NCBI GenBank assembly: GCA_963681505.1 | Contig: OY811978.1 | Span: 3,467,489 to 3,531,488, forward strand | From: Eunapius fragilis | Lineage: Eukaryota; Porifera; Demospongiae; Spongillida; Spongillidae | DNA: 64,000 nt | Direction of reading: 5' to 3' | Part shown: piece after piece, positions 53,393-64,000 of the stretch | How the letters are laid out: each line of letters begins with the position of its first letter | Numbering within the stretch: the first letter of the stretch is position 1 | Notes under the pieces: generated by a model | What the model saw: the letters and a program-made list of their open reading frames with translations, nothing else | Database searches by the model: none | Told to the model about the DNA's origin: nothing | Made by a program: the position numbers and the translations under genes

Positions 53393-53471
<79 letters not shown>

Positions 53472-54219
53472 TGTGTGTGTGTATCTCTGTGTGTGACATC
53501 TTGCCCTGCCAACCCATTGACAATGTGCCATGTTATATGTTGGGCCATTTCATTCACCCTTCTCTTCTCATTCAACAGATTATCGTCCACTATGGCAATG
53601 AAGAAATGAGAAATCCTGTGCAACTGTCATTATAGGAATGTTTTCATTGTGAAACTGTACCTCCATTCGTTAACACACTTATTTATACATTTGTATGGTT
53701 ATTGATTAAAGTTGTTATTGATATCTTAAAAAGGCACACCTACTGACAAGTTACAGTGCCGTAGAGGCATGAGCTAGGTTACACAGGCAGGTCTTTTCAG
53801 TAACTCTGTTGTTTTTGGCAATGTCATATTAGGGGTTGTGGCACAACTCCCACTAAGAATTAACTACACTCCAACCCATATCTGGTGTTGGCAGTAGGAG
53901 GTGGGGCACCTGTACATGTGTTACTGAAAATCAATTGTTATTTTTTAATCATGGGCAGTGAATGGTTCCACCTACTCAGGGATGTGTAGCAAGGTAGGGG
54001 GGGGGGGGGGGGGTGCATGCCATTGGGCAACCTAAAATTGCTATTACCTGACTCCAATGGACAAAAAGACAGTTAATATTTTCCCCTACCCTGCAGGGAC
54101 ATGGATAGAACACTCTGATATTGTTTAAGTAGCATGGCAATATATATGGGGGGGGGGGGGGGGAGAAATGCTACCTGACACTTGTGATCTTGAGCTGCAT
54201 GCTGACTCCAGCTATGTGT

Positions 54220-54260
<41 letters not shown>

Positions 54261-54269
54261 TGTGATGAC

Positions 54270-54326
<57 letters not shown>

Positions 54327-57300
54327 GGTGGTGGTGGTGGTGATGGTGATGGTGGTGGTGGTGGTGGTGGTGGTGGTGGTGGTGGTGGTGGTGGTGGTGG
54401 TGGTGGTGGTGGTGGTGATGGTGGTGGTGGTGGTGGTGGTGGTGGTGGTGGTGGTGGGATGGTGATGATGATGACCACCACCAGTAACTAGTAACGTTAA
54501 CGTTACTAAGCAACTTGATGTCAACCTATGTCACAAGGTAAGGATGGTGGGTCATCATAATGAATACTTTAGCGCAACCGGTAATATTGCCGAGCTGTAT
54601 TAGTGCAAATTATATGATATGATATGTACTAATGTACATGTTTGAACTGGCATGGCATATATAACTACATCAGATAAGATGCAGACTATCATGTGCTGCC
54701 AATACTACTCTCAGTTAAACTGAATGGTTGTAAAGGGATTGAACATTCTTATATAGTCAATGACAAAGTTCAAGTTTGATGCTGAGACTACTTATACTTG
54801 TAATGTCATGTAAGCGATATTGTGAGTATACATGCACATACACAACACTCCCACCTCGTAATCCATTGCATTCAAAATGTTAAGTGTGTATATACAATCA
54901 AAAAAGGCAAAAAAAGATTGACACAGAATGTATCAACAGGAGTCACATCACAAAGGACACTGGATGATGATATTGTTCAAAAGTTTCATTGGAAGTGGAG
55001 ACTGCTTCTACGTTGGCTATGAACCTAAATAAGATAAATCATTAGTGTAATTACAATAGAGCTGTTGTTGTGGAAGTAGGGCAGTGTGTGTTGGGAAGGT
55101 GACAACAACAATAAAACATAACTTACATAAGGAGTGTGGATTTTCTTCCTCCTACACAGGTAGATGTATACCATCATTATCAACATGTATCCCCTGTGAC
55201 ATCCAATGACTACTTCTCTCTTGTCATCTAGCCTGAGTGGGAGTATGAGGGGGCAAGATGCTTAACCCCTTACATAGTAGACCACACCCACATGACTTAG
55301 TGCATTGACCAAGTTGCTTAACCCCTGACACTCTTACATTCTAGACCAAACACACAGGGCTTAGTGTGTCGGCCTATTTGCTTAACCCCTGACACTCTTA
55401 CATTCTAGACCAACACACAGGGCTTACTGTGTCGGCCAATTTGCTTAACCCCTTACGCACTTACATTCTATACCAAACCCACAGGGCTTAGTGTGTCGGC
55501 CAATTTGCTTAACCCCTGACACTCTTACATTCTAGACCAACACACAGGGCTTACTGTGTCGGCCAAGTTGCTTAACCCCCAATACTCTTACATTCTAGAC
55601 CAAACCCACAGGGCTTAGTGTGTCGGCCAATTTGCTTAACCCCTAACACTCTTACATTCTAGACCAAACCCACAGGGCTTAGTGTGTCGGCCAATTTGCT
55701 TAACCCCTGACACTCTTACATTCTAGACCACACCCACAGGGCTTAGAGTGTCGGCCAAGCTGCTTAACCCCTGACACTCTTACATTCTAGAATAAACACA
55801 CATGACTTAGTGCATTGACCAAGTTGCTTAACCCCCAACACTCGTACATTCTAGACCAACACACAGGGCTTAGTGTGTCGGCCAATTTGCTTAACCCCTT
55901 ACGCACTTACATTCTAGACCAAACCCACAGGGCTTAGTGTGTCGGCCAATTTGCTTAACCCCTTACGCACTTACATTCTAGACCAAACCCACAGGGCTTA
56001 GTGTGTCGGCCAATTTGATTAACCCCTGACACTCTTACATTCTAGACCAACACACAGGGCTTATTGTGTCGGCCAAGTTGCTTAACCCCCAATACTCTTA
56101 CATTCTAGACCACACCCACAGGGCTTAGTGTGTAGGCCAAGTTGCTTAACCCCTGACACTCTTACATTCTAGACAAAACACACAGGGCTTAGTGTGTAGG
56201 CCAAGTTGCTTAACCCCCGACACTCTTACATTCTAGACCACACCCATAGGGCTTAGTGTGTTGGCCAAGTTGCTTAACCCCTTACACTCTTATATCCTAG
56301 ACCACACCCATGCAGCAGTTAAGTTATGAAGATATTGTAAAGCAATATACAGCGCGCATGCTAGATAATACGCGTACTGAGACAAACTAACACTACTGTA
56401 TAAATTTGTGCCAGAATGATTTCAGTATCACATACCTTGCAAATATTCAGTGTGCCGGCAGTGAGTTTCGTGTGAAGGTATTCAAAATTGTTCATTTATG
56501 GCAAATAAATAGAGAGGGTTAAAAATCAGAGCGTTTAATCAAATTTCCCGTAAAGGATATCTTGGCGCCACAATCGCATGCGACAAGTCGGCAGGAAGTC
56601 GCCATATGTATGCCGGCCTTTATGACTACGATAGCCTTAAGTGCACGCATCTTTATGTACACGCGTGTGTGACTGAATGCAATTCACCCGCGTGTGGACG
56701 ACCGAATTGCTGTGCATCACTGTCAGCTCAGGTTCTACCAGATCGATCACCTCTGGTACTGCTTATTCAGTTTTTGTCTAGAATTTTTGTAATTATACTA
56801 CCTTTTTGTGCCTTGCGCAATGCTATATTTTTATCAACGGCACGCCTCTTGGCTATGTCGACTGTGGACCTGGAGACCCTCTTACTCTTTGCCTCTTGCA
56901 GAGATCTATATATGATCTCTGTCTCTTGTATCTATTTATCTTTCGATCTCACACTTGTATAAAGTTCTTCAGCCAATTGTAGCTTTACAAAGTAGCTGAA
57001 ATGCATTCACAACGTCCGGCCTTGTCGATCGGTTTTGTACAGTAGTACTAATAGTCATTATACACATGACACAGCAAAGTGCGCTCGTGTTCGCTCAACA
57101 TACTGTACTGCCACGGTCACTAACCACATAGCTTTGGTGTACGTATATGTTGCGATCCAGAGCCAGTCGAGACCGTACGTCATTACAAGTATACGCTAGT
57201 TTATGGTATACGCACAAGGTCTCGCTTTAAAAATAAACCCTCCGGTAGAAGGTATAACTACATGCATCCAAGTAGGCCTACCAGAGACAGAATGCGTTCG

Positions 57301-60134
57301 CTTGCAAAACTGGTACATATCCCTTATTTCATATCGAACACCCATCTTGCGTGTACGGTTCTATGCCAGATAAGTTAAGGCTATGGTTTTTATGGAAACT
57401 ATTAGGCTAGGCACGATCGGCTCTACCAAGCACCAATAATTTGCTCATGTGACGTCGGATGACAATTAATAATTTTATATATTTGTCCCAGATTTTGAAG
57501 TGCGGTTCATAAAAGTGCCTTGGGAATTAGGTGTGTAAGAGCATAAAATACACCACTTGCTCCAAAAAACGACTCAGTAGTTCAGCCTTCATATTCCATC
57601 ATGTAGACTTGAGATTTATGGCTGAGTGATAAGAAAAAAGTTGAAGAAACATGACAATATCATGTTTCACATACAAATGTACGTAGTAGCACAAAAACGC
57701 GTATGGAATTAGTAGTGAACACTTTTCTACAGAGACCAGAATATAGAAAAGATGGCTCATCAGTATCCCTATCATAAACCGTTACGTAGAGTTGAATTAC
57801 AGCTACTGTACAAGGACCGTGAGTGTTTTTACACATTTCTCCATACACTTCCTGTTCAATTAATTTTTATCGCGTGACGCGGGTATTCAATTATTCATGT
57901 CCGCGATTGCTGGACATGGTTGACACTTGGTTTTTTTTTTTGCTCCTCCCTCCAGTGAGCTGCACAAAACTTTTCAGCGTGAGTGTGATTGTACAGTAAG
58001 AGATGAGGATTGTGTTATTATTATTTTTACCGCTTTCAAGTTTCACTCTTGAACGAATACATATAAATTAATATGTAGATCTACGCACGCGCTCTCAATA
58101 AATGCACGCAATAAATTTTCATATGAGGATCGAGGCAGCGAAAAGGGACCTAGCGCATATTTTAAAATTATTTCATAAACCTATGTCCTCTACAAATTCT
58201 TTCTTACGCACCGGAAATCGGTCTGTCCGTCATGGAGTTAAGTGGCCTGAATTCAGTTTTAATTACGCGTACATTTTATAATTGCACGCGTCAGCTTTCA
58301 TGCTCCTTACTGGAAAATTGTTATAATATGCGCTAGGTCCCTTTTCGCTGCCTCGAGTAACAAAAATGGATTGTTAGTGATTACCGTGCAAAATTGTGCT
58401 TTATTTTGTCATGGTTTATATATAGAGCTATATATTACAATAACTTGCCAATTGGAAACCCTCCTGACACTGATAGGTTCCGACCCAGTCCGATGCTGTT
58501 ACGGGCCGACACCTCGAACGTTACTTCCATACACGTTTCTGCCACGCTCCCATTACTGCTTATAAGAAGCATGTTGCTTTCATTGTGTGATGATGGTTCC
58601 ACAATCCATTCCATCATTTTCCCACTCCTGTTGTACATAGTGACAGTGTAGTTGAGAATGTCTGCAACTTGTGGCCACGTGAAGGGCTTTTTCCATGAGA
58701 GCAGCAGTGCAGTTGAGTTGAGAATGGCCAAATTGGGATAGGGAGCAAGCGGAGGCCCTGCAAAACAAGCAAACACATGCAAAACACAGCGCACATAACA
58801 TGCACATTTGTTCTGCACGTAATCTATGTGTTTAACGTTGGCCTGCACCCTATAAACGTGATCATTGAGCAAATTTTGCTGTCACTATACATCTGTATTA
58901 ACAAAACCAGACACTTGGCATGCATTGTTACCACTAATGCACATGCATCCTCTCTTCCTTCCTGTTCTCTTTCTGCCACATTTAGCTCCACTTACAAGAC
59001 TAGTGCATCTCAACTTTAAAATAATCCCACTTTACACGACATAATCTAGATGGGGAAGTCTGGGGAATGGTGGGATAATGATGAAGGGTGTTAGTCAAGG
59101 TGGAGGGATCGAAGTGGATGGAAGGTGAGGAAAGGTGGATGGAAATAGAGGGAGGTGGAGAAAAGGAGTTAGGTAAAGTTGTAGTGGGGGGTGGGGGGGG
59201 GGGGGGGGGAGGAAGGAAGAAAGGGAGATCAAAAGGAAGGGAGGAGGAAATGTAGTTAAACGCGAAGGGAAAGAGTACGGAAGATCTTAATTTCATCTTT
59301 GTGGGAAGGTGAAGTGCATATAGTAGATTTACCGCCTCTCCATAAGCCTTTATATACCTGCAATGATTAGAATTGCCGAGGAGGATTCAGCTATGGAACC
59401 TTGAGGATCAATCATATTGCATCGCACTTGGGAGGCATTGTTGGACAACAGGCCCTGTGCAGTGAGGCTCATTGTTGTGATGATGTCTCCACTGTCACTC
59501 TGATCCTCTTTAATTGTTGAAGTGAAACCCGATACACTTGAAGGTTCTTTCCGGTTGACAGTCCAGAACCCTTCCCCAGTGACCACACAGTTAAATGTGA
59601 CATTTCCCCCAGGTAGTGTGACTTGACTGGAAGGGGGTGTGGTGATTTCTGCAAAATATGCATATAGCAAAGCGTAACACATTAGGGGTTAATTACCCAG
59701 AAATATTATCTTGTATATGTATACTGAAAGAAAACACTGCATGCACCATCATGAATACACAATAATAATTTTATAATATAATTATTATGAAATTTAATAT
59801 GGCTTGCATGCGGCATGCCAGCCTTTCCGAATTAGAGGTAAGTCGTAAATTGCTGATAGATACAATGGCATTAAACACTCCTCTTCCCCCTCCATACCCC
59901 ACACCAACATGAATAACTGAAGTATGTATTGAAGTCTTTGGCATACGTGTGCCCATGCAAGTGTGAGAACGGGCATGCAGAGCACGGGGGGAGGTTCTAA
60001 CCATCTGATAGTTATGCACTGTGACCAGAAAGTGACCTACAGGCTCTTTATGTATGTGCGAACTTACGGCATTGCGATAGTGGTGGCAAGAGGGTGAGGC
60101 TGACGATGAATTGAACGAACACCACCGACTTCAT
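48810..60134 (-). CDS. gene D: Ig-FN3-FN3 receptor paralogue of gene C, 3' end not found
   Basis: Exons in order: 60134-60068 (signal peptide MKSVVFVQFIVSLTLLPPLS), 59648-59358 (Ig: NVTFNCVVTGEG, SQVRCNMID), 58757-58449 (FN3: TALLLSWKKPFTWPQ, ILNYTVTMYN), then 49359-49265 and 49203-48975 (second FN3-like unit, YQRANFTLEVTTA), and 48890-48810 (Asn/Ser/Thr-rich stalk). Every junction agrees in phase and matches gene C exon for exon. The intron 49360-58448 is about 9 kb and is packed with repeats. Its donor is GCAAGT, a GC-AG type. No membrane exon was recognised before gene C begins, so the gene is truncated, spliced to an exon I missed, or shares gene C's membrane exon. Confidence 0.65.
49360..50520. 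other. start of the long gene D intron, AT-rich, no feature
   Basis: AT-rich sequence. A 68-codon minus frame at 49818-50024 and a 78-codon frame at 50272-50508 show no domain. Confidence 0.4.
50525..51560 (+). repeat. cluster of about six related repeat blocks with embedded (GT)n
   Basis: Each block has a variant of GGTGTGGTCTGTACCCTGGG, CAAGAATG, a (GT)n run, CTTTTTCCTGGGATGTAT, AGGAGAATCTCTTTATG and AACCGGTTGGGTTGGTCTG. Blocks start near 50525, 50745, 51030, 51155, 51360 and 51465, with unequal spacing caused by the GT tracts. Confidence 0.8.
51840..51961 (-). other. possible orphan exon inside the gene D intron
   Basis: The minus frame reads VNLSYTKPFKGEEGIGTYTY then TVLKDG, open for about 45 codons between a GTCCAG acceptor-like word and a GTTCAG donor-like word. 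Composition is protein-like and slightly FN3-like (TYTYTVLKDG). Related sequence occurs at 52495-52550 on the plus strand, so it may simply be repeat DNA. Confidence 0.2.
51950..52265. repeat. dispersed diverged copies of the 55-56 kb minisatellite unit
   Basis: Words ACCCACAGGGCTCTTTTT, GTAACCCCTCACA and GTGAGGGGTTAAG recur in both orientations, matching ACCCACAGGGCTTAG and GCTTAACCCCTGACA of the main array. Confidence 0.6.
52757..52842 (+). repeat. (TG)n microsatellite
   Basis: TG dinucleotides with CGCATGC and GGG interruptions. Confidence 0.92.
53393..53494 (+). repeat. (GT)n microsatellite, about 45 units
   Basis: Nearly pure GT with CTGTG and ATCTC interruptions at the right end. Confidence 0.95.
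53640..54210. other. gene D intron, two poly-G runs
   Basis: G runs of about 16 bases near 53997 and 54149. Otherwise nothing recognised. Confidence 0.45.
54216..54456 (+). repeat. compound microsatellite (TG)n-(GAT)n-(GGT)n
   Basis: TG at 54216-54263, then GAT/ATG to about 54312, then GGT to 54456 with a few GAT interruptions. The poly-His, poly-Gly-Gly-Asp and poly-Pro frames are artefacts. Confidence 0.95.
54480..55260. other. gene D intron, no feature
   Basis: AT-rich; one 66-codon frame at 54822-55022 without domain. Confidence 0.4.
55265..56310 (+). repeat. 64-bp minisatellite, about 16 copies
   Basis: Unit: CTTACATTCTAGACCAAACC, CACAGGGCTTAGTGTGTCGG, then CCAATTTGCTTAACCCCTGA and CACT. 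Some units are 62 bases (CCAACACACAGG variant). The period is not a multiple of three, so it is not coding. Confidence 0.92.
56320..58130. other. gene D intron, no feature recognised
   Basis: Open frames at 56606-56962 and 57660-57848 show no domain. No repeats noted apart from short homopolymers. Confidence 0.4.
58131..58356. mobile_element. MITE family M1, best copy, 31-bp perfect inverted ends
   Basis: Left end CGAGGCAGCGAAAAGGGACC plus TAGCGCATATT; the right end is its exact reverse complement. The interior shares TCCTCTACAA, TTCTTTCTTACGCAC, GGAAAT, GTCTGTCC, GTGGCCTGAATT and AATTACGCGTA with 60610-60843. No ORF. Confidence 0.9.
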
Positions 60135-60600
60135 CCTCGATCGATGCCTACAGCACGCCGTAGTGAATGGCTCATGCATGCACGCGTATTGTATTCAAAT
60201 ACACAAACTATTGTTGGAAGTAACATATATACAGAAGAGAGAAGCACAACTGACATACTGATAGCGTCTGGCATTGCCTCATTTTCATACTGTAACAGAC
60301 TTCCCGGTCCGCTATTAGTTTTTGCGTGCAGTCTAAACCAATTTTCATTAGTATATGTTATGATGTCATGCATGCTACCATACTATAATATTTTTTTAAA
60401 AAGCCAAACAAAACGGATTGCAGGTGGGATTAATTCATTTAGCAAACCAGCTAGCCGCATCATGTGCTTCAGTGGTTTCTGATTAGGCAGTATGTGCATG
60501 AGAGTGACGTATATAGATTAACTGTACTCACCACCAGGTCAATAGAAGTTGGAATGCTGATAATATTGAATTAAAGCACTTACAAATGATCCGAAAGCAG
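60135..60600. other. 5' flank of gene D, nothing recognised
   Basis: No TATA box or repeat was identified. Confidence 0.4.
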
Positions 60601-60609
60601 TATGTATAT

Positions 60610-60843
60610 ATGGGATCGTGGCAGCGAAAACGGACCTAGCGCATGTATTTCATTTTCTAAAAGACACCTTTGTCCTCTACAACTTCTTTCTTACGCACTG
60701 GAAATTAGTCTGTCCATTATGGAGTTACAGTGGCCTGAATTTGTAATTACGCGTAAATTTTAATTGCACGCGTCAACGTTGATGCTTTATCCTGGAAAAT
60801 TTTTATAATACGAGCTAGGTTCCTTTTTGTTGCCACGATCCCA
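60610..60843. mobile_element. MITE family M1, second full-length copy
   Basis: Ends TGGGATCGTGGCAGCGAAAA and the complementary TTTTTGTTGCCACGATCCCA, with a few mismatches. TA-rich flanks on both sides (GTATATA and TATAATT). Interior homologous to 58131-58356. Confidence 0.88.
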
Positions 60844-61815
60844 TATAATTTATACACTGAGCTGGCCATGTAATAAACCGAATAAATGCTTGTGCGCATG
60901 CAGGGCGTGGATCGCCGCGGATCATTATTGTGTATATTCATGCATATACGCGTACACAAACTATTGTTGCCGGGAGGTAACGTAATAATTATTATGATTA
61001 TTATATTATATATATACACACACCATACACATACAGTCATCAGTGGGGCAAAAATGTTTATAGCGGCGCAATGAAGTCCAAATATACTTTCCACTCACCT
61101 ACCCAGCTGATACTAGAACTTTTTACCGCATGCACATGACATGTGTACAAAATACGTACACACGTATACGCTCATTGCACTGATTTTGCATGCGTGAAGT
61201 ATTGTATGTAATCTTACCTACCTGATAGCGCACCGTATAGACTGCTCACGCATGGTATATTTTTGGCTCCAGCGTTTTATAATGCCCGACTGCCATTAGT
61301 TAACAGCCAACCAATTAATTGTTCAGAACATGCAGTGAGCGCGAACTGTTGGCAGGTCGTTTGTGCGTGTCGTATTACAGTGTATGGAGTTAATGCGTTG
61401 CTTGGCAAAGTTTGAATACTGTGTCTTAAAGATTCGCACATCGCGTGCCAATCTGCCAGCCAATCTGCGGGTGTCAATGCTTAATACTGAACGAACTCGG
61501 AGTAGAGACCTCGCGATTTGTTTTGTCACTTGTGTGTCTGACCATAGATATGGTCTGACTGAGATTGATTTCTTTCTGATCATACATGCTATAAAGCGCC
61601 TGCGTTATGTTCTAGCCGCATGACTTTCCCCCTAGTTGTCTCAAAAGCCACTAAAACCACTGATGGTTGGCCACCCTCAGTGGGTCTGGATTTTTCAGCC
61701 ACCGTGCTGTGTGTAATAGTTACGCCAAGGGTGTCGCAGCATTCAGTTATATCCTAAACACCCTATCGTTCATTTCCTGACCGAGCGTCCCATCGGTGGA
61801 TGGATTCTTATGCAC
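60844..61815. other. intergenic, no gene recognised
   Basis: An ATT-rich tract near 60990 and short frames only. Confidence 0.4.
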
Positions 61816-61820
61816 TAGCT

Positions 61821-61987
61821 CGCAGGGAAAAAACGCCGGCGTAAACCTAGTTCCTATATTTTTTACAGAGGATTTTTTTAAATCCTCTGAAAAATCATTG
61901 CGTGATCTTACACAGAAAATCTGACGCGTGTGATTTGTGTCTGATTGTCTGTAATATCACACAATAATCCCGGCGTTTTCCCGCTGT
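61821..61987. mobile_element. short inverted-repeat element
   Basis: CGCAGGGAAAAAACGCCGGC at the left is matched by CCCGGCGTTTTCCCGCTGTG inverted at the right, with mismatches. A second small hairpin (AGAGGATTT...AAATCCTCT) lies inside. Confidence 0.5.
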
Positions 61988-62235
61988 GTTGAAGTGATAT
62001 ATGTAGCAACGTCGAGACGCTGAGTTTGGGCAAGAGAACACAGTTCTTAACCATAATTATAACTTTAATTTATGCATGCCTGTATTCGCCTCATTAATGT
62101 GTGTACGTACAACAGTACAAGTCATAGATGAGCACAGTCCCTTTCCTAAAGCAGGAGTGAAGATATACCAATCACAAGGGGAGGAGTTGAATTAGTACAC
62201 CTATCTAGTACAAGAGATTTGCTCCAACCTATGGA

Positions 62236-62542
62236 CATAGGCGGCCCCAGGGGGGGGGGGCCCAGGGGGCCATGGCACCCCCCCCTCCCCTGGTTATGGC
62301 GCCCCCCCCCAACCCCTATAAGTAATTTTTACTGTAGCGTTGCAATATGATTACTACATATAACTATGTGTAAAATAGCTACTAACACTTATCAGCGTAC
62401 AAATAGCTATTAACAAACGACTACGATTGCAAAATCGATAATGCCCTCCCCCTTTGGCGCTCTTAGTGGGGTTGGCCCCTCCCCCTTTGGCGCCCTTCGT
62501 GGGGTTGGCCCCTCCCTTCGGTAAGCGCTGGGGCCGCCTATG
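62236..62542. mobile_element. inverted-repeat element with G/C runs
   Basis: Perfect 15-base ends CATAGGCGGCCCCAG (62236-62250) and its complement (62528-62542). Inside are G and C runs and two copies of CCCTCCCCCTTTGGCGC followed by GTGGGGTTGGCCC. Resembles other G/C-tipped elements in this window. Confidence 0.75.
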
Positions 62543-62838
62543 ATGGACTATTGTATACCACACATTACAGTAACAAATCACAAATATTTGCTATCTACTT
62601 TCGAATAGCAGGTTCGTAGTAGTACACGTGTGTGCATTTCGATTAGAATTAGCGAGAAAATATTATTAAAATTAATCAGTACCGAAGACGGAAGGTTTAA
62701 CTGGGGGCGATTATTACTTACCGTAGGCCCACGACTAACTCGGTACAATAGCCGTTTTCTTAAGTGAAACGAGGAGTGGAATAGAAAAGTTAAGCATGGG
62801 CGAAAGAGAAACGGTGTGCGGAAAGCTCATATCATATG

Positions 62839-63869
62839 CAGGGTTGCCGAAGGCCGGCCGACCTTTCAGGCCGACCTTTCAGGCCGGACCTTCTGGCCTG
62901 ACCTTCAGGCCGGAACCCGGCCTGAAAGGCCACTTATTAAAGATGTAATTAGATTATTATGGAATATTATCGCAAGATTATATGCAATCACTGTGAATTA
63001 ATCAGTCACACGATATGCCGCATATACATCAGTAAGTTGCGCAGATCAACCAGACCGCCGAGACCGCTCCAGACGTAACTAATCTAACTGTTCAGCACCC
63101 ATGCATTGTGCTTAAGCATTATGCACGCCTCCAGTCGCTGGGGAAGAAGATTCCATCTTTGACGCTGTTGAATAAGCTTGGCTCTAGAAAATACCAGCGC
63201 AGATGGTGCAGATGAGGCCAAACTAGTATCTTCTTGCAAGCTTAGAAATTCTTGGAAAACGCGAGTTGTGCAATTTCCACCATGCAAGCGGATCTATACA
63301 TAGATAGTACTATCTATGATCTATAACTATAAGAGAAGTACCTAGTAGCATTCACTTTTCGTGTTCGGGAACTGAAAGACTCATCCTTAACTTCTCTACG
63401 TATATAGGTCGTTCGAAAAAGGGCTTGTGGCAGTGGTTGCACCAAGCTTTGTCAGCAAACCCTTCATATCCTCTCGTTTCATGACATTTGTACAATTTGA
63501 AATGTGCCCACACCACGGAGGGTTGTTTGCGTCGTTGAGGGTACCTGATAAGCTCATCAGTGTTATAAACCCAGCGGTCTGGGTTTATAGGAGACACAAG
63601 CTTATGGGATATATCTGACAGAGGAGCCACCAGTCTCTCCACAATCACCTGAAGCTGTATTCAAAGCGCTAGTGACGGCGCTAACGAATGAATAAACGTC
63701 ACGCGCGTCACGTGTACTTGTCTCATAATATTGTAAATTAATATTCAATAATTTTAACATGAAATTTAATAACTGTATCTTTCGGGTCGACCTTTCAGGC
63801 CACGGGCCGGAGTCCTGGCCTGACCTTCAGGTCACAGGCCGGACCCTGGCCTGACTTTCGGCAACCCTG
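62839..63869 (-). mobile_element. internally deleted hAT transposon
   Basis: Terminal repeats start CAGGGTTGCCGAA on both sides. The flanking octamers ATCATATG (62831-62838) and CTCATATG (63870-63877) match at 7 of 8 bases, typical of hAT target duplications. Subterminal CCTTTCAGGCC/GGCCTGACCTTCAGG words are repeated at both ends. Coding remnants on the minus strand: a BED-type finger (SVVWAHFKLY...WCNHCHKPF, 63352-63648) and a C-terminal dimerisation-like end (PSALVFSRAKLI...RWNLLPQRLEACI, 63084-63287). The catalytic middle is missing. Confidence 0.78.
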
Positions 63870-63962
63870 CTCATATGTGCTTACATGACGTCATAATACA
63901 TTGCTATGCATTGGTCGCGGTTCTAGCTACGCCTAGCCTCGTCCCAGGCCCTATTTCGATAT

Positions 63963-64000
63963 TAAAGTTAGCGGGACAAAAATAGGTCCCGCTAACTTTA
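63963..64000. repeat. perfect 15-bp inverted repeat at the window edge
   Basis: TAAAGTTAGCGGGAC, eight-base spacer, then its exact reverse complement ending at the last base. It may be the start of another inverted-repeat element cut by the window edge. Confidence 0.7.

Noticed and set aside
52850-53640. Possible plus-strand exons (frame through 52861-53128 and a terminal exon after TTCAACAG at 53578)
   Set aside because: The 53578 acceptor is attractive and the short frame ends in a stop, but no upstream exon with a valid acceptor and matching phase was found between GT repeats.
54073-54524. Poly-His, poly-Gly, poly-Pro and poly-Thr open frames
   Set aside because: They are artefacts of the GAT/GGT microsatellite, open in every frame.
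55265-56310. CRISPR-like or coding repeat array
   Set aside because: Units of 62-64 bases abut with no spacers, and the period is not a multiple of three.
56606-56962. 118-codon plus-strand frame
   Set aside because: No domain, no paralogue and no splice context; it lies inside the long gene D intron.

Overview
The window looks like animal nuclear DNA, most likely from a demosponge. Coding exons are small, with GT-AG introns as short as about 50 bases. The proteins are metazoan types: seven-transmembrane receptors, a receptor tyrosine kinase, and Ig/fibronectin-III membrane proteins. Dinucleotide and trinucleotide microsatellites, poly-C/poly-G runs and several transposon classes are abundant. 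There are no operons or bacterial-type genes. The sponge assignment is inference; no ribosomal or mitochondrial marker is present.

Region 1 (about 1-22 kb) holds five paralogous seven-transmembrane receptors: four on the plus strand (2564-4441, 11134-12038, 15118-16092, 19674-20597) and one on the minus strand (20963-22018). They share a TM3 Cys, a Gln-Pro-Lys-containing TM3-TM4 loop, a Leu-Leu-Phe-x-Pro/Phe-Trp-Pro stretch and a Tyr-Gly...Cys-Trp-Ile motif. In two, a short exon encoding a signal peptide is spliced in phase 1 onto one large exon carrying all seven helices. The spaces between them hold minisatellites, foldback elements and retrotransposon scraps.

Region 2 (about 24.9-41.1 kb, minus strand) holds two related receptor genes. 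Gene A (24929-29242) reconstructs as 19 exons with consistent phase, 745 codons plus stop: signal peptide, Ser/Thr-rich pentapeptide array, one membrane helix, a run of tiny exons each carrying a tyrosine motif, and a complete tyrosine kinase domain. Gene B (38106-41080) repeats the 5' half, with a longer pentapeptide array and a tandemly duplicated exon pair carrying NPxY motifs, but no kinase exons are visible. Between them (about 29.7-37.9 kb) lies a nest of non-LTR retrotransposon fragments of two families. It includes a nested insertion with a 10-base target duplication and an inversion of twin-priming type.

Region 3 (about 42.5-60.1 kb, minus strand) holds two paralogous Ig-FN3-FN3 genes. 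Gene C (42547-46348; 8 exons, 420 aa) is complete with membrane helix and short tail. Gene D (48810-60134) has the ectodomain exons, one of its introns is about 9 kb and full of repeats, and no membrane exon was found. Region 4 (60.1-64 kb) is transposon rich: a terminal-inverted-repeat MITE family, foldbacks, and a deleted hAT element with an imperfect 8-base target duplication.

Together the genes suggest a cluster of cell-surface receptor families expanding by tandem duplication, exon duplication and local homogenisation. All splice models were read by eye from phase and splice-site consensus and have not been checked against transcripts.
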